NCBI RefSeq assembly: GCF_000027005.1
Contig: NC_012966.1
Location: 124,001 to 188,000, forward strand
DNA: 64,000 bases
Direction of reading: 5' to 3'
DNA from: Komagataella phaffii GS115
Lineage: Eukaryota > Ascomycota > Pichiomycetes > Pichiales > Pichiaceae
The position numbers and the translations under genes are program-made. The notes under the pieces were generated by a model. That model was not told the origin of the DNA, did not search any database, and saw nothing but the letters and a program-made list of their open reading frames with translations. Positions 30,091-40,051 of this stretch are shown piece after piece; position 1 is the first letter of the stretch, and the number at the start of each line of letters is the position of its first letter.

Positions 30091-30234
30091 TAGGATATAG
30101 TTAGAATAAATGAAATTGTTCGTGTAAAATAGGTCCTTGGGTTGGTAGATGGCGGATGGGCGCGATATCGTAAGAGTAGCGGGAGCGAGACAACAACATC
30201 TTGCTAACTTGGGTTTCCCTATAAACTTGATACA

Positions 30235-32415
30235 ATGGGAGGGGATTACTCTTTACGAAAGAGTAGAGCGCCCAAAGGAGATTGGAAGCAGTATGAGCCT
30301 GATGCTTCTCTTCCGTATCATAAGGGTCAAGATCAGGGGGCGACGAATGAACTTCGTAAGATATCCACCAATGCCAGTACCAGAGTACAAAGGAGGTTGA
30401 GTGTTAAACTAAATTCTACTCCGATGACCACGTTCACCCCACACAATGCTCCTAGCCTGCCTGGAAATATGCATGATCTGTGGACTAATGATGTAGCTGC
30501 CGTGACGAATGATAATTTGTTGACGGTACCGCATACGACTAAACCTCGTAGAAGAGGTTTTAGTAACCTGTCAGCTCGTAGTTTTGACTTTGATGCCGAC
30601 CCAGAAGCTGCACAGACTCTTCCCAACCTGTTAGCTCAATCTGATTTTGATTGTGTTGAATATGTGAGAAAGGAATTAGCCAATGCTGATGCTCAAAAGA
30701 TTGACGAGTTTGCCAATAACTTGCTACATCTCCAAAAGAAAGCTGAAGCCGACTTTAAGATTTCAGTTGCCAAAAGTGAACATGAGATCGTACAAATAAA
30801 AGATGATATACTTGAAACGAAACATCAACTGAAAGATCTTGGCTCGTCGATCAACGAACTGTATCTAATATCGGGTCAATTGCAATCAATTGCATTGAAG
30901 AAACTACACGAGGAAGAAGCCAATAACCAACAATCTACCCAACATAATACTTCACCTACTAAGAACTTTTCTCGCACAGGCTCTGTGCTGAACAGGAAGC
31001 GTGACAGATCCAGCATCTTGATGGTAGAGAAGTTATGGCAAGTGCAAATGAATGAATTGTTCAAACAAATTGAGGGCATTCAGAAATTCTTATCTTTTAA
31101 CCCAGGTAGACACATTATAGCTGAAAGCAGCCGGTGGTTTGAACTGAACTCGGCCACTATGAAACCTTTGCAGCCAGCTCATTTATTCATACTCAACGAC
31201 CATGTACTTATAGCAACGAGAAAGAAACTAAAAACTAAAATAAATGAAACTGGAAACCAGGTTGGTAACAAGAGTCTCAAACAGCTGATTGCAACTCAAT
31301 GCTGGCCGATCCGTGATTTGAGTGTGAAAAAATTGGAATTGAAAAAGTTCACAGATGCAAAGACGTTCACCATTGCTTTAGAATATAAAAAGATGTCTTT
31401 CATTTACCAAACTGATAGACAAGAGCCTTTAGATTTGATAGTTGGTTCATTTAGGAGAACGAAGGATGATCTGAGTGATTTTATAGAACAACAAAGGCAA
31501 AACACCGAGTCTTTAAGAAACTCCATGTCGAGATTATCGATTTCCGAAGATTCTATTAGAAGACATTCAAGCAAGCTGCATGACCTGAGTCATAAGGTCC
31601 ATTCAAGGAATCGGAGCATGGAGCATGGATCACAAGACAAGATTAAGCTATCGTCTTCAATGGGAAACATGGGACAAGATGAGCTTGATTTTAGAACAGA
31701 AGGTCTGTTACCTTCTCCTAGCCACAGTAAAGCCATTATAGAGAAATTAACAGGTTTGGAAGATACGTTGGATGAGGTTGATATCCATCTTGTTCATCAG
31801 CAATTTCCAGATGCGGTAGATTCACTTAAACAGCTAAGTTCCCAGTTGAATAGCATATTACCGACAATCAATCTCAATGACAAGTTAAGCGAGGGCACAG
31901 TACTGTTTGATTTACTGAAAGTCAAATTGACGATGAGACAAGAATCTATAATCAAAAGTTTGAATTTTGAGCTGAATCGGCCTTCAATATCTGATGAAAA
32001 GGTCTATCAAATAGTCCAACTGCTTTCATCCTTGGATCTGGAAAAAATTGCCAGAGACTCACTGTTTGAATCAAAAGCTAATCTTATCGAAAAACTCAAT
32101 CGGTCCGTCGTGTTTGAAGGAGACATTCCCAGTTACGTTTCACAGCTCACCATTATCAGATTTCAGACTCTAAAAGCAACTTGTCAGCTTTATCGCAGAT
32201 GCTTTCCCAATAAAGAGATGAACTGCTACCTGATTGAGTTTGTGACGAATCAAATCAACCAACACGCAGATATTCTGAAACGACAACTGAAAGGTGTCGA
32301 CGAAAAATCTTCCTCCTACATAGATTGTCTCGAAATTACAAAGAGCCAGAGCAACGAACTGAAGGAAATTGGGGTTAACGTCGACTTTTTAATGGAAGAT
32401 ACATACGCTTTCTAA
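30235..32415 (+). CDS. EXO84: Exocyst subunit Exo84
   Basis: Exo84 is one of eight exocyst subunits that tether secretory vesicles at the plasma membrane, and it also binds Sec9. The 726-residue protein has the basic, Ser-rich start YSLRKSRAPKGDWKQY, like yeast Exo84. A coiled coil lies near 140-225. A PH-like domain contains PGRHIIAESSRWFELNSATM and LQPAHLFILNDHVLIATRKK, both strong Exo84 signatures. A helical C-terminal exocyst domain follows. S. cerevisiae Exo84 has 753 residues. An upstream ATG in another frame at 30149 starts an 83-codon open frame overlapping this start. ATG16 follows in tandem. Confidence 0.9.
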   Translation: MGGDYSLRKSRAPKGDWKQYEPDASLPYHKGQDQGATNELRKISTNASTRVQRRLSVKLNSTPMTTFTPHNAPSLPGNMHDLWTNDVAAVTNDNLLTVPHTTKPRRRGFSNLSARSFDFDADPEAAQTLPNLLAQSDFDCVEYVRKELANADAQKIDEFANNLLHLQKKAEADFKISVAKSEHEIVQIKDDILETKHQLKDLGSSINELYLISGQLQSIALKKLHEEEANNQQSTQHNTSPTKNFSRTGSVLNRKRDRSSILMVEKLWQVQMNELFKQIEGIQKFLSFNPGRHIIAESSRWFELNSATMKPLQPAHLFILNDHVLIATRKKLKTKINETGNQVGNKSLKQLIATQCWPIRDLSVKKLELKKFTDAKTFTIALEYKKMSFIYQTDRQEPLDLIVGSFRRTKDDLSDFIEQQRQNTESLRNSMSRLSISEDSIRRHSSKLHDLSHKVHSRNRSMEHGSQDKIKLSSSMGNMGQDELDFRTEGLLPSPSHSKAIIEKLTGLEDTLDEVDIHLVHQQFPDAVDSLKQLSSQLNSILPTINLNDKLSEGTVLFDLLKVKLTMRQESIIKSLNFELNRPSISDEKVYQIVQLLSSLDLEKIARDSLFESKANLIEKLNRSVVFEGDIPSYVSQLTIIRFQTLKATCQLYRRCFPNKEMNCYLIEFVTNQINQHADILKRQLKGVDEKSSSYIDCLEITKSQSNELKEIGVNVDFLMEDTYAF

Positions 32416-32565
32416 GTAGAAAGATAGGAAATGAAAACATGTAACATTTGACATCGCCTTTGTTTTTCGAGGCCTCTTATTATCGATAAGCTAAGATGGA
32501 TTGGAACCCTGCACACTAATGAAACAGGTCATCGACCGTTACATCCCTAAAGATATACTATAAAG

Positions 32566-33177
32566 ATGTCCCTTACTTGGAAACACGAAGTTTTGGAAGC
32601 TTTGAAGGAACGAGACAGGAAGGAGTCAAGAAGCAAAGAAATATATGAATCATGTGAGTATTTGCCCTACCCCATTCCCTGCACTCTTATCAATACTAAC
32701 AATTCGATAGTTCAATTCAGTGTGGACAAGTTCCAAGAATTGAAGCGTCAATTCGAATCGATAGAGAAAAAGGATTCTCAAATTCAATTGGAAAAGACAA
32801 TCAGTCAGTTGAAGGTTCAAACAGAATCATTGGACTCAACGCAGCGGAGACTACGACAGGCCCAAGATAAAAAGAATGAGCTGGAAAAAGCTAATTCGGA
32901 ACTTACAAAGGCTCTAAATGCTGCAGAAGATCGATTGAAACAAAGTGTCAATAAATTGATGGTTTTGAAAGAGGAGTCGCAAACCAAGAACGCCAGCCTT
33001 GAACTTGTTAATGACGAACTTTTATCGTTACATATACAAAATAATTTGATGAATGATAAGATTGAGTCGCTTACAAGTGAAAATGACAAATTAGTGCAGA
33101 GATGGATGGAAAAAGTTACTAAGGATGCGGAACTACTGAATGAAGCAAACAAATATGCTTCACGAGGAAGAAATTGA
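32566..33177 (+). CDS. ATG16: Autophagy protein Atg16 (spliced)
   Basis: Atg16 dimerises through a coiled coil and joins Atg12-Atg5 to form the E3-like complex for Atg8 lipidation at the phagophore. The N-terminal helix MSLTWKHEVLEALKERDRKE is the Atg5-binding segment. A coiled coil covers most of the remainder and ends with LHIQNNLMNDKIESLTSEND and LVQRWMEKV, the family signature. A 57-nt intron (32654-32710) gives a spliced protein of 184 residues (IYESFQFSVDKF across the junction). The intron has no stop and a length divisible by three, so retention would make a 203-residue protein with 19 extra residues. S. cerevisiae Atg16 has 150 residues. Confidence 0.85.
   Translation: MSLTWKHEVLEALKERDRKESRSKEIYESCEYLPYPIPCTLINTNNSIVQFSVDKFQELKRQFESIEKKDSQIQLEKTISQLKVQTESLDSTQRRLRQAQDKKNELEKANSELTKALNAAEDRLKQSVNKLMVLKEESQTKNASLELVNDELLSLHIQNNLMNDKIESLTSENDKLVQRWMEKVTKDAELLNEANKYASRGRN
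32654..32710 (+). other. Spliceosomal intron of ATG16, stop-free and in phase
   Basis: This 57-nt intron has donor GTGAGT, branch TACTAAC at 32694-32700 and acceptor ATAG. The branch adenine is 11 nt from the acceptor. The reading frame is open through it, unlike the other four introns here. Confidence 0.85.
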
Positions 33178-33219
33178 ATCATTATAAATACATTACATTA
33201 TAATCATACAAAAAGCTAA

Positions 33220-34398
33220 TCAACTGTCATTGTCAGAGGAACTGGAAAACCGTTTGAACTCTTCATCTTCTACCTCTTCGATTGGTATCTTATTTGGTTT
33301 TTTTATTTTGGGAGCTTTCGTTGAGGATGATTCAGCAGATAGTGTTGCAGGGAATGAGATGGAATATGGAGATGGACGTCTCTTTAAAATTTCAGGTTCT
33401 TCCATAAACTGAGAATTATCCGAATCCTCTTCGTCTTCATCCATTGGTTCTATTGCTTCCTCGATATCACCATCATCAGAGAAACCCTCAAAATCAGAAA
33501 ACTGTTCTGTTTCATATTCAGCATCCTGCGTATTCGGGTTTTCTTCAACATCCTGCATGTCTGCCTCTTTTTCAACGTCGTTCACATTTGGCTGTTCTTC
33601 AACATCAGTCTTGGATGCCTTGGGTGCCTTGGTGGGAATGACTTCATTACTTTCATCGACATGATTCACTGGAATTCGTATCACATTAGGTTTGGCAGTT
33701 ACCTGGTTAGTAGCAGATTCAGCGTTGGATTCCTGCTCGTCCTTCTGCTTGCTTTCCAGTCGATAGGTGAAGAAAGGCGAGAATGCAGATTGCAGTGATT
33801 TTTCAAAGTATTCCCTTTGAGCTGCGAGCTGCTGCTCTTCCAGGGCTCGTAGTCTTCTATTACGTTCCATGGCAGCTTTTCTTTGAAGTTCTCTTCTTTC
33901 CAGCTCTTCTCTCTCTTTTCTCTCCTGGTTTGCAATAGATTGGAGACGCTTTTGCACAATGTTCAGTACAACGTCAGGTCTAGAGATCTTTGGGATCTGA
34001 ATCAGCAAGAATCGCCCATTGCGAGCGACCTTCGCCCGGATACCTTCATATTGAACTGCACTGTTGGGGTACTTGAAGTGTCTCTTTACATTATCTGATG
34101 TTGAGTAAACCCAAACATGGGTGAACTTTTGATCCTGGTAGACTTTGACACCATAATCACTAAAATCTCCAGACTTTTTGGACATTTTCACGTAGTATGA
34201 ACGCTGATCTTCAGTTGGTTTTATCTTTGGTGGCGGTGGACTTGTGTAATTATGTCTTTGTAATGCGCTCAAGACCGTGTCCAAGTTATTTTCAAAGAAA
34301 CATGGAGTAACTGCAGATGACTGATAGCCATACTCGTGCCTTGAAGGGCTGAGCAAAGCTGGTGTGCTCACGTAGTAGCTTGGTTGAAATGATATCAT
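33220..34398 (-). CDS. BTN2: Btn2/Cur1-like aggregase (sHSP-related)
   Basis: Btn2 sequesters misfolded proteins and prions during heat stress in yeast. The 392-residue protein has an N-terminal Tyr/Ser-rich part. A beta-rich region at about 85-145 ends NGRFLLIQIPKI, which resembles the last strands of an alpha-crystallin domain. A highly charged helix at about 150-200 is followed by an acidic tail. The C-terminal PIEEVEDEEFKRF recalls the VEDEEVDRY end of S. cerevisiae Btn2 (410 residues). The promoter carries textbook heat-shock elements, which supports the assignment. Hsp42 is an alternative, since it is also heat-induced with a degenerate crystallin domain, but the C-terminus fits Btn2 better. 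Confidence 0.65.
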   Translation of the reverse strand: MISFQPSYYVSTPALLSPSRHEYGYQSSAVTPCFFENNLDTVLSALQRHNYTSPPPPKIKPTEDQRSYYVKMSKKSGDFSDYGVKVYQDQKFTHVWVYSTSDNVKRHFKYPNSAVQYEGIRAKVARNGRFLLIQIPKISRPDVVLNIVQKRLQSIANQERKEREELERRELQRKAAMERNRRLRALEEQQLAAQREYFEKSLQSAFSPFFTYRLESKQKDEQESNAESATNQVTAKPNVIRIPVNHVDESNEVIPTKAPKASKTDVEEQPNVNDVEKEADMQDVEENPNTQDAEYETEQFSDFEGFSDDGDIEEAIEPMDEDEEDSDNSQFMEEPEILKRRPSPYSISFPATLSAESSSTKAPKIKKPNKIPIEEVEDEEFKRFSSSSDNDS

Positions 34399-34455
34399 AG
34401 ATAAATGAGATAAATTGATAATTGATCAATGATAAGCTTCAGGCAACTCGGTGTC

Positions 34456-34573
34456 TTTTTATACAACATTTTGCCATCGTGGGGTTGAATCTTCTAGAAG
34501 ACCTTAGTAATAGATAAGATCGCGATAAGTGATGGAAAAATTTCCAGAAGATTCCAGAAAAACTGGAACATTC
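34456..34573 (-). promoter_or_regulatory. Heat-shock elements and TATA of Btn2-like gene
   Basis: Reading away from the ATG: a TATAAAAA box (34456-34463, minus strand), then TTC-TA-GAA at 34492-34499. A perfect four-unit array TTCCAGAAGATTCCAGAA lies at 34542-34559, with units every 5 bases. A further GAA-CA-TTC is at 34566-34573. These are Hsf1 sites by pattern. The rest of the 34399-34968 region is shared with the RIB5 promoter and has no other gene. Confidence 0.85.
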
Positions 34574-34968
34574 TGGATGTTGCCAGAAGATAACTAACGA
34601 TAAGAGGTGATACGGGAGCAATCGTTCAATATCCGAATAGATCTGATTGAGTGCTGTAAGATGTGCCAAAGCAGCACTTAAAATAGATAATTCTGGGTGT
34701 ACGACTACGTCTGTTGGCCATATTATATAATCATCTTGTATTATTCAATCACTATCGTATACTAGTCATTATAACATGGGTAAACTAAGGGCCTGATGAC
34801 TAATATGAGACCTTCATCAAGCAATAACCAACTTCCTTTAATTCTTTCACCAATGTCTGCCTGTTCCCTTCCGCTTACTGAGAGGGACGTCCTGCTAACG
34901 GTTACCGATTTAGGCTCGATTTGATCTTTCACTTACTCTCCACTCATCAGGATCACCAACCGCAAATC

Positions 34969-35725
34969 ATGTTTACGGGAATAGTGGAAATCATTGGAAG
35001 TAAGTACTCATCTATGAAATGAGTTGCTACTAGTGTACTAACCGTCAGCTGTACTGGAGTATCAGGAACTTGATGTCTCAGCTTCAGGAGGGAATGGCGT
35101 CTCTTTAACCATAACCGATGCCTCCAAGATTCTCTCTGATGTGCATATTGGAGACTCCATTGCAATCAACGGTACCTGTCTCACAGTCACAGAATTTACT
35201 AATAATGATTTCAAAGTGGGAATTGCGCCTGAAACCTTGAAGAAGACAAATCTGGGATCGCTGAAGAAGGGATCAAAGGTCAACTTGGAAAGAGCAATGA
35301 CTGGCGAAACCAGATTCGGAGGACATATGGTGCAAGGCCACGTAGATACAGTTGCAGAGATTGTCAGCAGTGTTCCAGAAGGAAATGCAATCGTCTACAC
35401 GTTTAAGTTAAGAGATCCAGAATTTATTAAGTACGTTGTTCACAAAGGCTTCATATGTGTGGACGGCACATCATTAACAGTGACCAATGTGAACGATGAT
35501 GCTGCAGAGTTCTCTATCATGATGATTAAACATACGCAGGAAAATGTTGTCTTACCTTTGAAAAAATTGGGGGACTTTGTCAATATAGAGGTAGATTTAG
35601 CTGGAAAGCTAATTGAAAAGCAAGTTCAAGTGGCCTTGGATAACGAAATTAACAGTGACAATTCGCCTCTAATCAACTTGATCACCCGTATAGTACAGAA
35701 GGTTGTTAAAGAACAACTTGCTTGA
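34969..35725 (+). CDS. RIB5: Riboflavin synthase Rib5 (spliced)
   Basis: Rib5 dismutates two molecules of 6,7-dimethyl-8-ribityllumazine to riboflavin, the last step of the pathway. Exon 1 (34969-34999) encodes MFTGIVEIIG, the universal riboflavin-synthase start, and exon 2 (35049-35725) gives the rest. The spliced product is 235 residues (238 in S. cerevisiae). The two lumazine-binding repeats are visible: SIAINGTCLTVTEF in the first and CVDGTSLTVTNV in the second, with GGHMVQGHVDTVAEI between. Without splicing the frame stops soon after exon 1. It converges on SQT1, with 33 bases between the stops. Confidence 0.95.
35000..35048 (+). other. Spliceosomal intron of RIB5
   Basis: This 49-nt intron has donor GTAAGT, branch TACTAAC at 35036-35042 and acceptor CAG. 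The branch adenine is only 7 nt from the acceptor. Splicing is required to join MFTGIVEIIG to TVLEYQELD. Confidence 0.93.
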
Positions 35726-35758
35726 AATAAGCAATGCGTTTCTTGCTCCATTTTATAT

Positions 35759-37039
35759 CTAACTAGGGATATCAAATACCAACGAAACGCCGTCATCTCC
35801 GGCTGTAATCACAGTGAGTGGGTCCTTAGTCTGTAGAGCAAAGTCTAAGACTCCCATGTAGTGGCCAACACATACATGCAGCTCAGCACCAGTTCTAGCG
35901 TCCCACTTGTATACCTTTCCATTCATGGACGATCCAAACAAAAATGGAGTGTTCTCAACAAATATCAGTTTGGTTACTGCATCACTTAGCTTGATGGATC
36001 TTCTGGGTTTCCAAGTATTGATATCGAATAAAATGACATCACCACTAACCAAGCCTGCTGCAAGTATAGATTGACTTCTGTTCCAGGCCAATGCTTCAAT
36101 CGAAGCATCAAATTCATCATCGTTTTCTCCGATCTCAATCGCTTGAAGAATGTTTAAGACGGATCCATTTCCGGGGTTGATTATTGCTATCTGACCATTT
36201 CTACTACCAACAGCGGCGATATTGGACACAGGATCTATGGAAATAGTGACCCAAGCTGTGATTATACCTTTTAGTTGTTCAGCCTCAATCTTAAAGTTTT
36301 GCTGACCTGTGAAACAATTCCAACCAACGATTGTGCCATCCTCACTTGTAGTCAGTAAGCTAGCACTATCCTGGTTTTGTAAATCATAAAACTCTCCGGT
36401 GGTACATTCCAAAGAATGTGAAAATCCAGTCATCAAAATGTCAACACCTTGGTCGGTAATGGCATACGACCAGACAGAACCGTCTCTAGCACCAAATGCA
36501 AACAGATCCTGGGTTGGATGGGCTCTGACCCAAACAACTTCCTCGACCTCTTCTAGACTTGTGAGGAGGTCCCATTTTTGTCCTCTTTTGGTGGACTTGA
36601 AAATTTGAACTTTACCGGCCATATCACCGGTGATCAGATAGCTGCCATTTCCAGCAAATCCTCCTGAAATGACGGATTCCTTGTGTCCTTCTAATTCTGT
36701 AACTACTTTAGGAACTTGAGTGTGTGTAGTCCATAGGTAAGCAGTGTCATCACCTCCGCCAGTAACAACAAGAGGCAAAGTAGGATGGGTGAACACTGTG
36801 AAAATCGAATCTTTATGGGTATCAAAAAAGGTTCTGGAGTTATTGGACAGATCTAATTCAATGTTTCCTTCTTGGTTGACACTTAAGTCGTGGCTCTCAT
36901 CTTCATCATCGTCTTCTATTGGTTCAGCATCGTTCTCATCTTCCGGCACAATCTCATCAACCTCATTAATTGTAACGTACTCCCCTTCCTCCTCAGCAGC
37001 AGGTTGCTCTATCTCTGGGTCTCTAATCGGTTCAGACAT
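35759..37039 (-). CDS. SQT1: WD40 ribosome assembly factor Sqt1
   Basis: Sqt1 is the dedicated chaperone of ribosomal protein Rpl10 (uL16), captured as it is made and delivered to pre-60S particles. The 426-residue protein (431 in S. cerevisiae) has an acidic N-terminal tail of about 60 residues and then a WD40 propeller, including HKDSIFTVFTHPTLPLVVTG, GGDDTAYLW and GHKESVISGGFAGNGSYLIT. The acidic start (EDENDAEPIEDDDEDESHD) is typical of the family. It is divergent from PRP46 with 136 bases between the ATGs. Confidence 0.93.
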   Translation of the reverse strand: MSEPIRDPEIEQPAAEEEGEYVTINEVDEIVPEDENDAEPIEDDDEDESHDLSVNQEGNIELDLSNNSRTFFDTHKDSIFTVFTHPTLPLVVTGGGDDTAYLWTTHTQVPKVVTELEGHKESVISGGFAGNGSYLITGDMAGKVQIFKSTKRGQKWDLLTSLEEVEEVVWVRAHPTQDLFAFGARDGSVWSYAITDQGVDILMTGFSHSLECTTGEFYDLQNQDSASLLTTSEDGTIVGWNCFTGQQNFKIEAEQLKGIITAWVTISIDPVSNIAAVGSRNGQIAIINPGNGSVLNILQAIEIGENDDEFDASIEALAWNRSQSILAAGLVSGDVILFDINTWKPRRSIKLSDAVTKLIFVENTPFLFGSSMNGKVYKWDARTGAELHVCVGHYMGVLDFALQTKDPLTVITAGDDGVSLVFDIPS

Positions 37040-37175
37040 AGTTGCCTTTGAAAATAGGTAGTATTACTAAGACTGAATATTTTCCATGTAGAATATTTGT
37101 ATTGCTATATTAAGTCACGTGGCGAAGTTTATGGAAATGTCAAAATGAAAACCTCTCGTCCTACAGAAGAAGTTT

Positions 37176-38534
37176 ATGTTTAGTGAAAGCGTCACATCAG
37201 GGGTTGACCTGTTGGAAAAAAGGACCAAGAAGCTCTTTGGAGTAGATACTGATCCAAGTCAGATCTTTGTTGATGATGACGCTTCTTCGCTCTACTCACA
37301 AACGATAATCGAAAAGCAGTATAGGAACACACAGAGCTTGCCTGAATATTTGGAGGCCGAAATAGATCGTGAAAAGTACGGTGAATCATCCATAATAACC
37401 TCATTGAAGGAGAAAGCACTACCTGATATCAATCGTTCATCTCAGCAGGCTCAACTGGTTTTGAGAAAGAACACCCAGGATATACAAGCGCAACAGCTGA
37501 TAAAGGCTCAAGCTCAAACGGCGGGATTATATTCTCATATGGAGAAACCAGAATGGCATGCACCCTGGAAACTAATGAGAGTCATTGTTGGCCATACGGG
37601 GTGGGTTCGAAGCGTTGCTGTTGAGCCGGAAAATAAATGGTTCGCCACTGGAAGCGCCGACAGAACCATTAAAGTCTGGGACTTGGTTTCTGGCAAGCTA
37701 AAATTGACCTTGACTGGTCATATCATGGCAGTGAGAGGCCTGGTCATTTCAGATAGACATCCTTATTTATTTTCAGGGTCCGAGGACAAAACTGTCAAAT
37801 GTTGGGACTTGGAGAAAAATCAGATCATCAGGGACTATCATGGTCACCTCAGTTCTGTGTATTCTGTGGATCTTCACCCCACCATTGATATAATAGCTAC
37901 TGCAGGAAGGGATTCGGTGGTAAGAGTGTGGGATATTCGGTCTCGTACACCAATACATACGTTAACTGGCCATACATCGACAATAACCAATGTTAAGTGT
38001 TTACCTACCGACCCCCAAATTATTTCAACTTCTATGGACGGTACGGTGAGATTGTACGACCTTGTCGCCGGAAAATGCATGAAGACCCTTACTCATCACA
38101 GAAAGGCTGTTAGAGGGATGTGTGTCCATCCTCAGGAATACGCTTTTGCTACCGCATCTTCTGATAGCATTCGTCAATGGAAATTACCCGAGGCGCAATT
38201 GTTAAATAATTGTGCCCCTGTGGAGTCTAACAAAATAATCAACACCCTCAGTGTGAACCAGAAAGGTGTATTGTTCAGTGGCGCTGATGATGGGACTTTG
38301 GGATTCTTTGATTGGCGTACTGGACACCAATTTCAGGCGGCTAAGAATGAACCTACCCCAGGTTCTCTTGACTCTGAATCAGCGGTATTGGCATCAACTT
38401 TTGACAATTCCGGTTTGAGATTAATCACATGCACAGCAGACAAAACCATTAAGATTTGGAAGGAGGACGAAATGTCCACACCAGAGACAGATCCTGGTCT
38501 TCCATGGGATCCCACAACTCGCATAATTGACTAA
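37176..38534 (+). CDS. PRP46: Prp19-complex splicing factor Prp46
   Basis: Prp46 (human PLRG1) is a WD40 subunit of the NineTeen complex that helps activate the spliceosome. The 452-residue protein (451 in S. cerevisiae) has a helical N-terminus of about 120 residues, then a seven-repeat propeller starting [20 protein letters not shown]. Clear WD repeats follow, such as [35 protein letters not shown] and [20 protein letters not shown]. The C-terminus is [14 protein letters not shown]. It is immediately upstream of ESA1 in tandem. Confidence 0.94.
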   Translation: MFSESVTSGVDLLEKRTKKLFGVDTDPSQIFVDDDASSLYSQTIIEKQYRNTQSLPEYLEAEIDREKYGESSIITSLKEKALPDINRSSQQAQLVLRKNTQDIQAQQLIKAQAQTAGLYSHMEKPEWHAPWKLMRVIVGHTGWVRSVAVEPENKWFATGSADRTIKVWDLVSGKLKLTLTGHIMAVRGLVISDRHPYLFSGSEDKTVKCWDLEKNQIIRDYHGHLSSVYSVDLHPTIDIIATAGRDSVVRVWDIRSRTPIHTLTGHTSTITNVKCLPTDPQIISTSMDGTVRLYDLVAGKCMKTLTHHRKAVRGMCVHPQEYAFATASSDSIRQWKLPEAQLLNNCAPVESNKIINTLSVNQKGVLFSGADDGTLGFFDWRTGHQFQAAKNEPTPGSLDSESAVLASTFDNSGLRLITCTADKTIKIWKEDEMSTPETDPGLPWDPTTRIID

Positions 38535-38649
38535 ATAATTCATAGTAATTGTAATATAGAAGTAACTTCCATCCAACATCGCGAACTTCGTTACCATCAG
38601 ATCCTCTGTCTTTGATATAAGCTCCACAACCACATTTGACCACCCAGAA

Positions 38650-40044
38650 ATGACCGCGTCTCCTGAGCCAATAGAAATTCAGGAAGCAAAGCTGGTGGTT
38701 CCTGAACAGTATAGTGAGGAACAGTTTGCGCCAGGTGAGCTCAAAGTTGGATGTACTGTGAGCGCATTCAAAGATGGGGAAGTAAGACTAGCAGAAGTTC
38801 TTTCCATACAGCAAAAAAAGAACAGACTAGTTTTCTACGTTCATTACCAAGATTTCAATAAGCGTCTAGATGAATGGATTGAGAAAGACAGAATTGATTA
38901 CAAGAGACCCGTTTTTTGGCCCAAACCAAAATCTGAGAAGAAAGACAAGACGAAATCCAATAAAGGGAAGAACAATAAACAGATAAAGTCTAACAAGGGC
39001 GACAGCACAGTGAAACAAGAGGACACAAGTGTTGACCTGTCAGGAAAGGATAGCGCAGGCCAGGATGTTATGGATTTGGATAATCTTAACGTCCAAGGAT
39101 TGGTTAAGGAGGGCGAGGAGCTGACCAGGGAGGATGAAATCAAAAAATTAAGAACAGGGGGATCAATGATTCAGAGTCATAATGAAGTTTCCAAAGTCAG
39201 AAATTTTTCGAAAGTCATAATCGGAAAACATATTGTTGAACCTTGGTATTTTTCTCCATACCCTGTAGAGCTTACAGAAGAAGACGAGATTTACATCTGT
39301 GATTTTACGTTGAGTTTCTTTGGATCCCGTAAACAGTTCGAGAGGTTCAGAATAAAAAACACTTTGAGGCATCCACCAGGAAATGAAATTTACAGAGATG
39401 ACGTCGTTTCGTTTTTTGAGATTGATGGAAGACGTCAAAGGACGTGGTGCAGAAATCTATGTCTCCTATCGAAGTTGTTCCTGGATCATAAGACGTTATA
39501 TTATGACGTGGATCCGTTTCTGTTTTACTGTATGACAATCAGAGATGACCTTGGCCACCATTTAGTAGGGTACTTTTCCAAAGAGAAGGAAAGTGCGGAC
39601 AATTACAACGTGGCATGTATTTTAACACTTCCCCAATATCAAAGACATGGATACGGTAAGCTTCTAATTCAATTCTCATATGAATTAAGCAAAACAGAAG
39701 GAAAAGTCGGATCTCCAGAAAAGCCATTATCCGATTTAGGTTTGTTATCATACAGAGCTTACTGGGCTGATACGATTGTTAAACTACTTATGGAAAACGG
39801 GACCGAGACTACCATCGATGAGATTTCTGCCCAGACATCGATGACAACCACAGACATTCTACATACACTGCAGACATTGAACATGCTTAAGTATTACAAA
39901 GGCCAGCATATTATATGTCTGACGGATCAAGTTGTCAAACAATACGACAGACTAATCAAAAGGAAACGTCATGTTTTAGATCCCGCTAAATTATCCTGGA
40001 AGCCTCCTGTATTTACTGCCTCACAATTGCGTTTCGGGTGGTAG
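38650..40044 (+). CDS. ESA1: NuA4 histone acetyltransferase Esa1
   Basis: Esa1 is the catalytic MYST-family subunit of NuA4 that acetylates H4 and H2A, and it is essential in yeast. The chromo-barrel (Tudor-knot) domain is at about 30-85 (VHYQDFNKRLDEWI). The MYST domain contains FGSRKQFERFRIKNTLRHPP, GNEIYRDDVVSFFEIDGRRQ, the catalytic cysteine in YNVACILTLPQYQRHGYGKL, and SPEKPLSDLGLLSYRAYW. The C-terminal WKPPVFTASQLRFGW is diagnostic. The 464-residue length compares with 445 in S. cerevisiae, the extra residues being in the Lys/Asp-rich linker. Its stop lies 7 bases from the convergent RRD2 stop. Confidence 0.97.
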   Translation: MTASPEPIEIQEAKLVVPEQYSEEQFAPGELKVGCTVSAFKDGEVRLAEVLSIQQKKNRLVFYVHYQDFNKRLDEWIEKDRIDYKRPVFWPKPKSEKKDKTKSNKGKNNKQIKSNKGDSTVKQEDTSVDLSGKDSAGQDVMDLDNLNVQGLVKEGEELTREDEIKKLRTGGSMIQSHNEVSKVRNFSKVIIGKHIVEPWYFSPYPVELTEEDEIYICDFTLSFFGSRKQFERFRIKNTLRHPPGNEIYRDDVVSFFEIDGRRQRTWCRNLCLLSKLFLDHKTLYYDVDPFLFYCMTIRDDLGHHLVGYFSKEKESADNYNVACILTLPQYQRHGYGKLLIQFSYELSKTEGKVGSPEKPLSDLGLLSYRAYWADTIVKLLMENGTETTIDEISAQTSMTTTDILHTLQTLNMLKYYKGQHIICLTDQVVKQYDRLIKRKRHVLDPAKLSWKPPVFTASQLRFGW

Positions 40045-40051
40045 TCTGAAT

